Positions 33,767-44,238 of a DNA stretch of 64,000 nt are shown here, piece after piece (position 1 is the first letter of the stretch; each line of letters opens with the position of its first letter). The notes under the pieces were generated by a model. That model saw only the letters and a list, made by a program, of their open reading frames with translations. It was not told the DNA's origin and searched no databases. Source of the stretch: Clostridium felsineum DSM 794 (GTDB lineage: Bacteria; Bacillota; Clostridia; Clostridiales; Clostridiaceae); NCBI RefSeq assembly GCF_002006355.2, contig NZ_CP096980.1:2356001-2420000 (forward strand), in the 5' to 3' direction. The translations under genes and the position numbers were made by a program.

Positions 33767-35860
33767 ATGGGACATAAACTAGTAATAGTGGAATCTCCAG
33801 CTAAAGCCAAGACTATAGGTAAATATCTGGGGAAAAATTACATTGTGGAAGCATCAATGGGGCACGTTAGAGATCTTCCTAAAAGTACTTTAGGAGTAGA
33901 TATAGATGATAATTATAATCCTAAATATATAACAATTAGAGGAAAGGGTGAGCTTTTAGATAAACTAAAAAAAGCAGCTAAAAAATGCGATAAAGTATAT
34001 CTTGCTACTGACCCTGATAGGGAAGGCGAAGCTATTTCTTGGCATCTTTCAAAGGTCCTTAAAATAGATGAAAATGAAAAGTGTAGAATAGAATTCAATG
34101 AAATAACTAAAAATGCTATAAAAAGTGCCATAAAAACTCCAAGAGAAATAAATGTTAATCTTGTAGATGCTCAACAAGCAAGAAGGGTTTTAGATAGATT
34201 AGTTGGCTATAAAATAAGTCCAATTCTATGGCGAAAAGTAAAGTGGGGATTAAGTGCCGGTAGAGTTCAATCTGTTGCGCTTAAAATGATATGCAATAAA
34301 GAAAAACTTATAAATGATTTTAAACCTGAAGAGTATTGGAGTATAGATGCTTCAGTATATAAAGATTCTAAGAAGGATAAATTTACAATAAAATTAACTT
34401 CATTTAAAGGTAAAAAGTTAAAAATAGGCAATAAGGAAGAAAATGAACAAATAATAAGTGCTATAAAGAAAAATAAATTTAAAGTTGAAAATGTAAAGGA
34501 AGGTACAAAGAATAAAAATACTTTGCCACCATTTACAACAAGTACACTTCAACAAGATGCAAATAAAAAACTAAATTTTTCAACTAAAAAGACAATGTCA
34601 GTAGCTCAACAATTGTATGAAGGAGTAGATGTTAAAGGACATGGTACAATAGGTCTTATTACGTACATGAGAACTGATTCTGTTAGGATTTCAAAAGAAG
34701 CACAAGATGCTGCTGCTGATTTCATAACTAAAGAATATGGTAAGGAATACTTGCCAGCAAACCCAAAACAATATAAAAGTAAAAAAAATATTCAAGATGC
34801 TCATGAAGCAATCAGACCAACATATATAGAGCTTACTCCAAGTATGGTTAAAGCCAGCCTAAAGGATGATCAATTTAAACTATACAATTTAATATGGTCA
34901 AGATTTATGGCAAGCCAAATGGCAAATTGCATTTTAAACACCCTTTCTATTGAAATAACAAATGGTGACTATACTTTTAGAGCTTCTGGAAGTAATATTA
35001 AATTTGAAGGTTTTATGAAAATATACAAATATAATATTGAAGAAGAAGAAGATAACGAAAAGATACCTGTATTACAAAAGGGGGACTTATTAAATGTAGA
35101 TAATGTTGATGGTAAACAGCATTTTACTCAGCCACCAGCAAGATTTACTGAAGCATCCTTAGTAAAAACATTAGAGGAAAATGGAATAGGAAGACCTAGT
35201 ACGTATGCTCCTATAATTTCAACACTTATTGACAGAAAGTATGTTAAAAAGGAAAAGAAAGCTATATATTTGACTGAGTTGGGAAGTATAGTTGATAATA
35301 TATTGAGTGATTATTTTAAACAAATTATAGACGTTGAATTTACTGCTGATATGGAAAATAAACTAGACAACGTTGAAGAAGGCAAAGAAAATTGGAAAGA
35401 AATAGTTGATGAGTACTTTAAACCGCTAAAAGAGGCAATTGAAATTGCCGAAAAAGAAGTGGCTAAAATAACCATTGAAGATGAAGTCACAGATATAAAA
35501 TGTGATAAATGCGGAAGAAATATGGTTATTAAACACGGTAGGTTTGGGGACTTTTTGGCATGTCCAGGGTATCCTGATTGCAAAAATACAAAACCTATTG
35601 TAGAAAAATTAGAAGTAAAATGTCCTAAATGTGGTGGAGATGTAATTATACGAAGAAGCAAAAAGGGAAGAAAATTTTTTGGTTGTAGTAACTATCCAAA
35701 GTGTGACTTTGTAAGCTGGTTTGAACCGGTAGAGGATAAATGTCCTGAATGTGGAAGCTTTATGGTTAAAAAATCAAGTAAATCTAAGGGTGATTATTTA
35801 CAATGTTCTAATACAGAATGTAAATATGAAAAGACAAATCCTACCCCAGATAAAAAATAA
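33767..35860 (+). CDS. topA: DNA topoisomerase I (type IA)
   Basis: 697 residues. The Toprim domain starts at LVIVESPAKAKTIGKYLG with the acidic DPDREGEAISWHL. The catalytic tyrosine is Y300 in LITYMRTDSVR. The C-terminus has three zinc-ribbon repeats, with cysteines in CDKCGRN...CPGYPDC, CPKCGGD...CSNYPKC and CPECGSF...CSNTEC. Relaxes negative supercoils. Sits 30 bases after dprA, with a GGAGGGG ribosome site. Confidence 0.97.
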   Translation: MGHKLVIVESPAKAKTIGKYLGKNYIVEASMGHVRDLPKSTLGVDIDDNYNPKYITIRGKGELLDKLKKAAKKCDKVYLATDPDREGEAISWHLSKVLKIDENEKCRIEFNEITKNAIKSAIKTPREINVNLVDAQQARRVLDRLVGYKISPILWRKVKWGLSAGRVQSVALKMICNKEKLINDFKPEEYWSIDASVYKDSKKDKFTIKLTSFKGKKLKIGNKEENEQIISAIKKNKFKVENVKEGTKNKNTLPPFTTSTLQQDANKKLNFSTKKTMSVAQQLYEGVDVKGHGTIGLITYMRTDSVRISKEAQDAAADFITKEYGKEYLPANPKQYKSKKNIQDAHEAIRPTYIELTPSMVKASLKDDQFKLYNLIWSRFMASQMANCILNTLSIEITNGDYTFRASGSNIKFEGFMKIYKYNIEEEEDNEKIPVLQKGDLLNVDNVDGKQHFTQPPARFTEASLVKTLEENGIGRPSTYAPIISTLIDRKYVKKEKKAIYLTELGSIVDNILSDYFKQIIDVEFTADMENKLDNVEEGKENWKEIVDEYFKPLKEAIEIAEKEVAKITIEDEVTDIKCDKCGRNMVIKHGRFGDFLACPGYPDCKNTKPIVEKLEVKCPKCGGDVIIRRSKKGRKFFGCSNYPKCDFVSWFEPVEDKCPECGSFMVKKSSKSKGDYLQCSNTECKYEKTNPTPDKK

Positions 35861-36021
35861 TTGTATTATTATAGTTATAATTGTCGTAATTGTAAATAAT
35901 ACGGTTGAATAAAAAAAACATATATGATATTATCTTTAATAGATGAATTGATAATTCTAAATGTTGAGAAAAATTATAATATTTTATTTACTAAATGATA
36001 AGGAAATCGGGAGGAATAGTA

Positions 36022-36798
36022 ATGTCTATACTATTAAATAAAACACGTAAGCTAAATACAATACTCCAAAAATCGGGAACAGAACCAGTTGTCTTTGATG
36101 ATATATGCAATTTATTAAGTGAAGTACTAGAATGTAATGTATATGTTGTAAGTAGAAAAGGGAAAATACTAGGTAATAATTTTTCAAGCGGATTTGAATG
36201 TGACAAGCTAAAGAAAGAAATAATTCCTAATAAGAAATTTCCTGATTCATATAATTTAAAACTTTTAGAGTGTTCAGAAACTAATGCTAATTTAAAACAT
36301 ACTGAATTTTGCACATTTTATGGTGATGAGAAATGTGAATTTGAAGACAAGGTATCAACTATAGTTCCAATTATAGGAAATAGAGAAAGATTGGGTACCT
36401 TAGTTTTAGCTAGGTTTACTAAAAAATTTACTGATGACGATTTAGTTTTAGCTGAATATAGTGCAACTATTGTGGGATTAGAAATATTAAGATCTAAAAA
36501 TGATGAAATAGAAACAGAAGCTAGAAAAAAAGCAGTTGTTCAACTAGCTATAGGAACTTTATCTTATTCTGAACTCGAAGCAGTTGAGCATATATTTAAT
36601 GAACTTGATGGAACTGAGGGATTACTTATAGCTTCTAAAATAGCAGATAAAGTTGGTATAACTAGATCAGTTATTGTTAATGCCCTTAGAAAATTCGAAA
36701 GTGCTGGAGTTATAGAATCTAGATCTCTTGGAATGAAGGGAACTCATATAAAGATTTTAAATGATAAATTGTTAGAGGGTTTACAGAAAATAAAATAA
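36022..36798 (+). CDS. codY: GTP-sensing transcriptional pleiotropic repressor CodY
   Basis: 258 residues, full length. The N-terminal GAF domain binds branched-chain amino acids, and the C-terminal helix-turn-helix is [21 protein letters not shown] followed by [16 protein letters not shown]. Controls stationary-phase, nutrient and often solvent or toxin genes in clostridia. An in-frame ATG at 35995 is possible but the GGGAGGAA ribosome site (36009-36016) points to ATG 36022. The perfect palindrome TTCAAGAA-AC-TTCTTGAA follows the stop and may be a short terminator stem. Confidence 0.96.
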   Translation: MSILLNKTRKLNTILQKSGTEPVVFDDICNLLSEVLECNVYVVSRKGKILGNNFSSGFECDKLKKEIIPNKKFPDSYNLKLLECSETNANLKHTEFCTFYGDEKCEFEDKVSTIVPIIGNRERLGTLVLARFTKKFTDDDLVLAEYSATIVGLEILRSKNDEIETEARKKAVVQLAIGTLSYSELEAVEHIFNELDGTEGLLIASKIADKVGITRSVIVNALRKFESAGVIESRSLGMKGTHIKILNDKLLEGLQKIK

Positions 36799-36952
36799 TT
36801 CAAGAAACTTCTTGAACAGATATTATGTATGTGATATACTTACATAGGTAAAAATACACACACTATCCAATTTGAAATCTGTGCTATATATAATTATAGT
36901 GGTTTTAAATAAAAGGTAGTGGAGGTAATAACAAAATTTAGGAGGAAAAATC

Positions 36953-37654
36953 ATGTCAGTTATTTCAATGAAACAATTATTAGAAGCTGGTGTTCACTTC
37001 GGACATCAAACAAGAAGATGGAATCCAAAAATGGCTCCATACATATTTACAGAAAGAAATGGTATCTATATAATAGACCTTCAAAAAACTGTAAAAAAGA
37101 TTGATGAAGCTTATAACTTCATAAGAGAAGTATCAGAACAAGGTAAGGATATACTTTTTGTAGGAACAAAAAAACAAGCACAAGAAGCAATTGCTGAAGA
37201 ATCAGTAAGATCTGGAATGCATTTTGTTAACAATAGATGGTTAGGTGGTATGTTAACAAACTTCAATACAATAAAAACTAGAATTGCTAAATTAAATGGC
37301 TTGAAGAAAATGGAAGAAGACGGAACATTTGAAGTTTTACCTAAAAAAGAAGTTATTCTTTTAAAGAGTGAAGAAGAGAAACTTGTTAAAAATTTAGGCG
37401 GAATAGTAAATATGTCTCAATCTAATATAGGAGCTTTATTTGTAGTAGATCCAAGAAAAGAAAAGAATGCTATATCTGAAGCAAAAATATTGGGAATTCC
37501 TGTTGTTGCAATAGTTGATACAAATTGTGATCCTGATGAAGTTGATTATGTAATTCCTGGAAATGATGATGCTATAAGAGCAGTAAGACTTATAACTTCA
37601 AAAATTGCAGATGCAATAATTGAAGGAAGACAAGGCGAACAATTAGCTGAGTAG
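36953..37654 (+). CDS. rpsB: 30S ribosomal protein S2
   Basis: 233 residues, standard length. [20 protein letters not shown] and [11 protein letters not shown] are the S2 start, and [11 protein letters not shown] and [11 protein letters not shown] are conserved. First gene of the rpsB-tsf unit. AGGAGG ribosome site (36941-36946). The ~110-base leader after codY may hold the usual r-protein control element, but I could not draw a convincing structure. Confidence 0.97.
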   Translation: MSVISMKQLLEAGVHFGHQTRRWNPKMAPYIFTERNGIYIIDLQKTVKKIDEAYNFIREVSEQGKDILFVGTKKQAQEAIAEESVRSGMHFVNNRWLGGMLTNFNTIKTRIAKLNGLKKMEEDGTFEVLPKKEVILLKSEEEKLVKNLGGIVNMSQSNIGALFVVDPRKEKNAISEAKILGIPVVAIVDTNCDPDEVDYVIPGNDDAIRAVRLITSKIADAIIEGRQGEQLAE

Positions 37655-37695
37655 TAAAAAAATAAGAATTTGTATATAATATAAATACTTTAATG

Positions 37696-37731
37696 AACAA
37701 ATGAAGAAGATTTCTTCTTCATTTGTTTATG
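37696..37731 (+). terminator. hairpin between rpsB and tsf
   Basis: A 14-bp stem (37696-37709 with 37714-37727, AACAAATGAAGAAG) with a 4-base loop. The arm ends in TTGTTTAT. It is probably an attenuator reducing tsf relative to rpsB. Confidence 0.75.
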
Positions 37732-37762
37732 TGAATTAAAGCATAAAACGGAGGTATGAAAC

Positions 37763-38683
37763 ATGATTTCTGCAAGTGCAGTTAAAGAGTTAAGAGAAAG
37801 AACTGGAGCCGGAATGATGGCTTGTAAAAAAGCATTAAGTGAGGCTAATGGAGATTCTGAGAAGGCAGTAGAAATACTAAGAGAAAAAGGATTAGCAGCA
37901 GCTGCTAAAAAAGCAGGTAGAGTAGCGTCAGAAGGATTAGTTGTTGCTTATGTAAATGAAGATGGAAAAAGCGGTGCTATCGCTGAAGTAAATTGTGAAA
38001 CAGATTTTGTTTCAGCAAATGAAGATTTCAAAGCTTTAGCAGAAAATATCGTTAAATTAGCAGCAAAAAGTAGTGCAAATACTGTAGAAGAGTTATTAGA
38101 AGAAACTTATGTAGATGGAAGTGCTAAATTAAAAGATGTTATCACTGCGTTAATAGCTAAATTAGGTGAAAACATAAATTTAAGAAGATTTACTAAGTTT
38201 GCAAATGAAAGTGGAGTAATAAAGAACTACATCCATGGTGATGGAAGAATAGGAGTTCTTGTTAACCTAAATGCTGATAAAGTTTCAGAAGAAGTTAATA
38301 CGTTAGCTAAAGACATTTGTATGCAAATTGCTGCAGCAAATCCATTATACTTAGATGAAAGTTCTGTTGATCATGAAGCATTGAACAAAGAAAGAGAAAT
38401 CTATAAAGTTCAAGCATTAAATGAAGGAAAACCAGAAAAAATCGTTGAAAAAATGGTTGAAGGCAGAATAAAAAAATACTTAAAAGAAGTATGTTTACTT
38501 GATCAATTATGGGTTAGAGATTCTGACTTAACAATTTCAAAGTTAATAGACAAAAAGTCAAAAGAATTAGGTGCTGCCCTTTCAATAGCTAGTTTCGTAA
38601 GATTCGAAAGAGGCGAAGGAATCGAAAAGAAAGAAGAAAATTTTGCTGAAGAAGTACAAAAACAAATGCAGCAGAGTAAATAA
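37763..38683 (+). CDS. tsf: translation elongation factor Ts
   Basis: 306 residues. The N-terminal UBA-like domain contains [19 protein letters not shown], and [14 protein letters not shown] is the TDFV motif that contacts EF-Tu. It catalyses GDP release from EF-Tu. Separated from rpsB by a hairpin and from pyrH by a strong terminator. GGAGG ribosome site. Confidence 0.97.
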   Translation: MISASAVKELRERTGAGMMACKKALSEANGDSEKAVEILREKGLAAAAKKAGRVASEGLVVAYVNEDGKSGAIAEVNCETDFVSANEDFKALAENIVKLAAKSSANTVEELLEETYVDGSAKLKDVITALIAKLGENINLRRFTKFANESGVIKNYIHGDGRIGVLVNLNADKVSEEVNTLAKDICMQIAAANPLYLDESSVDHEALNKEREIYKVQALNEGKPEKIVEKMVEGRIKKYLKEVCLLDQLWVRDSDLTISKLIDKKSKELGAALSIASFVRFERGEGIEKKEENFAEEVQKQMQQSK

Positions 38684-38690
38684 CATATAG

Positions 38691-38717
38691 GAGAACACTG
38701 CGTGTTCTCTTTTTTTA
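38691..38717 (+). terminator. rho-independent terminator after tsf
   Basis: GAGAACAC (38691-38698), loop TGC, GTGTTCTC (38702-38709), then eight T residues: a canonical terminator. Confidence 0.93.
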
Positions 38718-38738
38718 AAATAAAATGATGTATAGTAG

Positions 38739-39464
<726 letters not shown>

Positions 39465-39483
39465 ATTTGGAGGATTTATTTCT

Positions 39484-40041
39484 ATGGTAAATGATATAAT
39501 TAAAGAATTAGAAGAAAAAATGAAAAAAACCATTTCATCCTTAAAAAAAGAATTGGCATCTATGAAAGCTGGCAGAGCTACTCCAGCTATGCTTGATAGA
39601 ATTGAAGTTGATTATTATGGAACTATGACTCCATTAAATCAGTTAGCTAACATATCAGTGCCTGAATCAAGAATACTTATGATTCAACCTTGGGATAAAT
39701 CAGCTATGAAAAGTATTGAAAAAGCAATATTAGTTTCTGATTTGGGTTTAAATCCATCTAATGACGGTACATCAATGAGACTTGTTATTCCTGAACTTAC
39801 AGAGGAAACAAGAAAAAATCTAGTGAAAAATATAAAAAAAGCTGGAGAAGATAGTAAAGTAGCTCTAAGATCTATTCGTAGGGATGCAAATGATAAAGTA
39901 AAGAACTTAAAAAAAGACAATTCTATAACTGAAGATGAAGTTAAAAGTTCAGAAAATGATATTCAGAAAAAAACAGATGCTTATGTTAAAGAAGTAGATA
40001 ATGTAGTTGACGCAAAAGAAAAAGAAATCATGTCTATATAG
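39484..40041 (+). CDS. frr: ribosome recycling factor
   Basis: 185 residues, exactly the family length. Contains ELASMKAGRATPAMLDRI and RIDANDKVK-like RRDANDKVKNLKKD. With EF-G it splits the post-termination ribosome. A GGAGG ribosome site (39470-39474) decides ATG 39484 over an upstream in-frame start inside pyrH. Confidence 0.96.
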   Translation: MVNDIIKELEEKMKKTISSLKKELASMKAGRATPAMLDRIEVDYYGTMTPLNQLANISVPESRILMIQPWDKSAMKSIEKAILVSDLGLNPSNDGTSMRLVIPELTEETRKNLVKNIKKAGEDSKVALRSIRRDANDKVKNLKKDNSITEDEVKSSENDIQKKTDAYVKEVDNVVDAKEKEIMSI

Positions 40042-40062
40042 CTCAATATATATATATTATTT

Positions 40063-40092
40063 AAAACCTGCTTGTTTGTGCAGGTTTTTTTT
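40063..40092 (+). terminator. rho-independent terminator after frr
   Basis: AAAACCTGC (40063-40071) pairs with GCAGGTTTT (40080-40088) and is followed by further T residues. Confidence 0.92.
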
Positions 40093-40148
40093 ATATTAAA
40101 TATATGTTAAAATATCAATGTATTTATATATTGAATGGAGAGAATAAA

Positions 40149-40919
40149 ATGCTAAATTTTATAAAATCAGATAAAAACAACAAATACGATAGTGAAGATA
40201 TTAATTTTTCTAATATACCAAAACATATTGCAATAATAATGGATGGTAATGGAAGATGGGCAAAAAAGAAAAATTTGCCTAGAACAATGGGACATAAGGC
40301 TGGTGGTGAAGCTTTAAAAAGAATAGTTAGAGAATGTAGCGATTTAGGTGTAAAATACTTAACTGTATATGCTTTTTCAACTGAAAATTGGATAAGACCT
40401 AAAGAAGAAGTTAGTGCAATAATGAGGCTTATTGTTGAATTTTTAAAGAGAGAATTTAACGAACTCCATAAAAATAATGTTATTTTAAATACTGTAGGCG
40501 ATATATCAAAGCTTCCAGAATCGTGCATTACAGCATTAAATGATGCAAAAGAAAAGACTAAAAATAATACCGGCATTATGCTTAATTTAGCACTTAATTA
40601 TGGTGGTCGTAATGAAATATTAAATGCAATTAAGAATATATTTAAGGATTATGAAAATAATAAGCTATCCAAAGATGATATACTTAATTTAAATGAAGAT
40701 GTATTTTCATCCTATTTATACACTGGGGATATGCCTGATCCAGATATAATAATACGTCCAAGTGGTGAAAAGCGATTGAGTAATTTTTTACTTTGGCAAT
40801 GTGCATATTCTGAATTTTGGTACTCTAATATAAATTGGCCAGATTTTTCCAAGGAGGATCTTCATAATGCAATTAGAGATTATCAAAATAGGAATAGACG
40901 ATTTGGAGGCGTAAAATAA
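40149..40919 (+). CDS. uppS: undecaprenyl diphosphate synthase (cis-prenyltransferase)
   Basis: 256 residues. HIAIIMDGNGRWAKK holds the catalytic aspartate and diphosphate-binding residues. YAFSTENWIRPKEEV and the C-terminal PDIIIRPSGEKRLSNFLLWQ are also diagnostic. Makes the C55 lipid carrier for peptidoglycan and glycan synthesis. GGAGAG precedes ATG 40149, and the in-frame ATG 40104 lacks a site. Its stop overlaps the cdsA start (TAATG). Confidence 0.95.
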   Translation: MLNFIKSDKNNKYDSEDINFSNIPKHIAIIMDGNGRWAKKKNLPRTMGHKAGGEALKRIVRECSDLGVKYLTVYAFSTENWIRPKEEVSAIMRLIVEFLKREFNELHKNNVILNTVGDISKLPESCITALNDAKEKTKNNTGIMLNLALNYGGRNEILNAIKNIFKDYENNKLSKDDILNLNEDVFSSYLYTGDMPDPDIIIRPSGEKRLSNFLLWQCAYSEFWYSNINWPDFSKEDLHNAIRDYQNRNRRFGGVK

Positions 40920-41716
40920 TGAGTTTTAACAAAAGATATTTGGGCGCAGTTTTTTTAGCTCCTCTTCTAATATTTTTATTTTTGGGTGGTATATGGCTTA
41001 AACTATTTGTTTTTGCTTTATCTATGATTGGATTATATGAATATTATAAAGTATCAAAAGAAGCAAATATTAAACCTATTTCACTTGTAGGATATTTGCT
41101 TTGTATAGCTTATTATGTTTTAATAAATTATAAGCTTGATTATAAATTTGTACTTTTTATAATCGTAATGGGAATATTTCTTATGCTCTGTATACCAACT
41201 TTAAATACTAAATATAATTATATAGATATATCAGTTACAATATTAGGTTTTATATATGTAGCAGTTTTCTTTAGCTTTATCGTTTTAACAGATGATTTGA
41301 AACATGGAAATTATTTTATTTGGATTATATTTATAGCTTCTTGGGTTTGTGATACCTCAGCGTACTATGCTGGAAGATTTTTAGGAAAAACAAAGTTATG
41401 TCCTAAAGTAAGTCCTAAAAAGACTATAGAAGGTTCTATCGGTGGTGTTCTTGGTAGTATTATAGGTTGTACTGTTTACGGCTTTGCAATTTCAAAATAT
41501 GGAATTAGTTTAAATTTATATCACTACATAATTATCGGACTATTATGTGGAGTTTTCTCTCAATTCGGAGATTTAGCAGCATCTTCAATAAAACGTCATG
41601 CAAAGGTTAAAGATTACAGCAATTTAATACCTGGTCATGGTGGAATATTGGATAGGTTTGACAGCATACTTTTTACATCAGTAATAGTGTATTACTACTT
41701 AAGCTTTGTAATGTAA
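40919..41716 (+). CDS. cdsA: phosphatidate cytidylyltransferase
   Basis: 265 residues with about seven membrane helices. CDP-diacylglycerol synthase signatures are SWVCDTSAYYAGRFLG, SPKKTIEGSIGG and the terminal GDLAASSIKRHAKVKDYSN...PGHGGILDRFDS. Provides CDP-diacylglycerol, the substrate of PgsA at the window's end. Translationally coupled to uppS by a one-base overlap. Confidence 0.95.
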   Translation: MSFNKRYLGAVFLAPLLIFLFLGGIWLKLFVFALSMIGLYEYYKVSKEANIKPISLVGYLLCIAYYVLINYKLDYKFVLFIIVMGIFLMLCIPTLNTKYNYIDISVTILGFIYVAVFFSFIVLTDDLKHGNYFIWIIFIASWVCDTSAYYAGRFLGKTKLCPKVSPKKTIEGSIGGVLGSIIGCTVYGFAISKYGISLNLYHYIIIGLLCGVFSQFGDLAASSIKRHAKVKDYSNLIPGHGGILDRFDSILFTSVIVYYYLSFVM

Positions 41717-41756
41717 ATTCAAATATACTTTAAAAATTATTAAGGAGGAAAATACT

Positions 41757-43184
41757 TTGAAACTTACTAGTATTCAAAATAATATTGCAGAGGATACAAA
41801 AAATTCTTTTATATTAGTTAAAGGTAAAAAAAATACTGGAAAAAACACTGTAGCTGCATGTAGGAGTATTTTCCTTAAAAATAATTATTGTATATCAAGA
41901 GAAGATAAAATCCTAATAATTAATAGTTCAAAAAAATCTTTAAATGAATTTAAAAATGTATATTCGGCAATATACGAAAATGCTAACTTTAAATATACAA
42001 CATTACTTGAGCCTGAAGGAGATGTTATAAAAATATCTACTTTAGATGACGTTATTGATTTTTTTTCAAATATAAAAGTTATAACTGAAAAGGAGTCAAG
42101 ATCTATAATAGAACAATGTATAAATGAATTGAAAAATATTTATCCTGATAGCAAAATATTAAATAATAAATACATTGATTTTCTTAAGGAAGAAATTGAG
42201 TGGATTAAAAGTTCTAGATATGACGATATAAATGTTTATCAAAATATAATACGTACTGGACGTAATTCCTCTAGAAATAGCATAAATATTAGACTCAATA
42301 GGAATTCACTATTAAGAGAGTGTATTTTTAAAATTATGCTGTTGTACAACGATAAATTAACTAAGTACAATAGATTTGATAGCTGTGATAAGATTAAGCT
42401 TGCTATTAAAAATATTGGTAATAAAAATTCGTATAAATTTACACATATAATAGTTAATGGTATTGAAAATTTCACGAAGCTTGAAATAGATTTTGTTAAT
42501 TCCTTAAGAAAAAAAGAAAAGTATTCAACTATGCTCTGTACATATAATAGTGATTCGATAGAAAATAGTAGTTCTTGGTTTATAAATAAGAAAAATATAA
42601 AATTGATAAATAAAAATAAAATAAAGAACTATAATTTAAAGAGTAGTTACTATAATGATAATATAACAGATTCACTAGAAAAATTTATTTATAAGGACAT
42701 TAAACATAAGACTATATTTAATTTTGAACGTGATAATTATGAAGCTTCAAAAATAATTTTAACAGGTAGTTCTGAAAATATCGAGTATGCTGAAAATGAA
42801 ATAGCAAAATTACCGGTTTATAATGAAATAGCTGCTGGTGAACCAATATTTATAAATTCTCAAATAGAGGATAAATTCTATTTGCCAAAATATTGGGTTA
42901 GAGGTGCTAAAGATTGCTTTATACTAAAAATAAAAGGTGACAGTATGATAAATGCTGATATTAATGATGGTGATTATGTTGTTATTAAAAAGACAGGTAC
43001 TGCTGAAGATAGAGATATTGTAGCAGTTAATATTGATGGTAGTGCAACACTCAAAAGACTTAGGATAGATAAAAGTGGTGTTACTTTTATGCCAGAAAAC
43101 GAACTATATTCACCAATAAAAGTAACTGAAGATGAGCAAGTAATGCTAATTGGAATTGCAGTAGGTATACTAAAAATCAACTAA
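41757..43184 (+). CDS. degenerate UvrD-like domain fused to a LexA/S24 autoprotease
   Basis: 475 residues in two parts. Residues 1-~270 resemble the N-terminus of a UvrD/Rep-type helicase: a Q-motif-like start (LTSIQNNIAED), a Walker A relic (G23KKNTGKNT) and a motif II relic (IIVNGIENFTKLE, 232-244) in which the DExx acids are Asn-Gly. ATPase activity therefore looks lost. Residues ~350-475 are an S24 peptidase with the LexA cleavage site A360-G361 (EIAAGEP), nucleophile S396 (GDSM) and general base K433 (ATLKRL), all present. No helix-turn-helix is visible. Start TTG 41757 follows AAGGAGG by 9. It sits in the uppS-cdsA-dxr-rseP cluster. Confidence 0.8.
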   Translation: MKLTSIQNNIAEDTKNSFILVKGKKNTGKNTVAACRSIFLKNNYCISREDKILIINSSKKSLNEFKNVYSAIYENANFKYTTLLEPEGDVIKISTLDDVIDFFSNIKVITEKESRSIIEQCINELKNIYPDSKILNNKYIDFLKEEIEWIKSSRYDDINVYQNIIRTGRNSSRNSINIRLNRNSLLRECIFKIMLLYNDKLTKYNRFDSCDKIKLAIKNIGNKNSYKFTHIIVNGIENFTKLEIDFVNSLRKKEKYSTMLCTYNSDSIENSSSWFINKKNIKLINKNKIKNYNLKSSYYNDNITDSLEKFIYKDIKHKTIFNFERDNYEASKIILTGSSENIEYAENEIAKLPVYNEIAAGEPIFINSQIEDKFYLPKYWVRGAKDCFILKIKGDSMINADINDGDYVVIKKTGTAEDRDIVAVNIDGSATLKRLRIDKSGVTFMPENELYSPIKVTEDEQVMLIGIAVGILKIN

Positions 43185-43216
43185 AAAAATAATATAAGAT
43201 GCATTCATTGAATATT

Positions 43217-43252
43217 AATAACTATAAGGGAAAAACCTTATAGTTATTTTAT
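43217..43252 (+). terminator. rho-independent terminator before the AI-2E-family gene
   Basis: AATAACTATAAGG (43217-43229) pairs with CCTTATAGTTATT (43236-43248), followed by TTATTTT. Confidence 0.85.
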
Positions 43253-43269
43253 TTTGTGAGGTAATCATA

Positions 43270-44223
43270 TTGAAAATTTATAAGAAATTAATTGAGTGTA
43301 TAATTCTTCTATTTGTTTTTATACTTTTAGCTTTTTTTATAAAGTATTACTTTAAGCCATTTCTTGCTATAGTGCTTTTGATCATATTGTGTGGACCAAT
43401 ACATGAATTTCTTAATAATCATAAGCTTTTTAACACACAAATCAATGCTATAGTAAGTATAACTATTGTAAATATAATAATATTTTTTTCTATGCTATCT
43501 ATCGGAAATTTTGTTGCAAAAAAACTAAATATATATATAGCTAATTTTTATGATATAGATAATATTAGTAAAATACCAATTATAGGTGAACTTAATGTAA
43601 ATATTTTATTAAATAAAGTTAATATGTTTGTAGACAAGTTGTTTAATGCTGATTTTTTTACCAAAGGCGCTCTTTATACTACAGATAGCATATTAACATA
43701 TTTTGTTGCTACTATATCGGTTTACTTTATTTTGGTAGATAAATATGATATAGTTAATTTAACTGAAAAATTATTCACTAAAAATAAGGTACATATGATT
43801 ATACGAAAGTTTGAAGATATAAAAAAGTTAATAAAAGTTGAAACATTTTTGGTACTTATTACAACAATAGAAACTATAGTGGGTTTCTTTGTATTAGGAA
43901 TAAATGATTATTTTATGCTTGGAATAATCTGTGGGCTTTTGGATATATTGCCTTATGTAGGTACTATAATAGTTTTTATTCCATTAATATTATATAGATT
44001 ATATACTAGAAATTATATTGTTATTTTGGGATTAATAGCTCTCTATGTTTTTTTGCAAATATCAAGGCAAATTATGGAGGCTAAGTTCATGAGCAATACT
44101 TTAAAACTTCATCCACTTATAATAATAATATCTGTATACATAGGGATTAAAATTTTTGGAATAATAGGTTTATTTATAGCACCAATCTATGTTATAACTG
44201 CAAAAGAAATAATATTGTCTTAA
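43270..44223 (+). CDS. AI-2E family transporter-like membrane protein
   Basis: 317 residues, about seven helices, with the C-terminal half (GFFVLGINDYFMLGIICGLLD-like region, then ILPYVGTIIVFIPLILY) characteristic of the family that includes YtvI, YdiK and TqsA. Members have been linked to autoinducer-2 export or sodium/proton exchange; substrate here unknown. TTG 43270 follows GTGAGGT. It lies between two envelope-lipid genes, directly before dxr. Confidence 0.85.
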   Translation: MKIYKKLIECIILLFVFILLAFFIKYYFKPFLAIVLLIILCGPIHEFLNNHKLFNTQINAIVSITIVNIIIFFSMLSIGNFVAKKLNIYIANFYDIDNISKIPIIGELNVNILLNKVNMFVDKLFNADFFTKGALYTTDSILTYFVATISVYFILVDKYDIVNLTEKLFTKNKVHMIIRKFEDIKKLIKVETFLVLITTIETIVGFFVLGINDYFMLGIICGLLDILPYVGTIIVFIPLILYRLYTRNYIVILGLIALYVFLQISRQIMEAKFMSNTLKLHPLIIIISVYIGIKIFGIIGLFIAPIYVITAKEIILS

Positions 44224-44238
44224 ACTAGGAGTGATACA

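Noticed and set aside
35311..35661. 116-codon minus-strand frame inside topA
   Set aside because: Antisense to the zinc-ribbon region. The serine/leucine-rich translation is typical of an antisense frame.
36799..36952. Possible riboswitch or r-protein leader before rpsB
   Set aside because: No recognisable riboswitch core or convincing stem set by eye; only the TTCAAGAA palindrome at its start is clear.
36919..37104. Short plus-strand frame overlapping the rpsB start
   Set aside because: Different frame of the rpsB leader and N-terminus; no family resemblance.
40124..40576. 150-codon minus-strand frame inside uppS
   Set aside because: Hydrophobic antisense translation of a conserved enzyme; no start signal.
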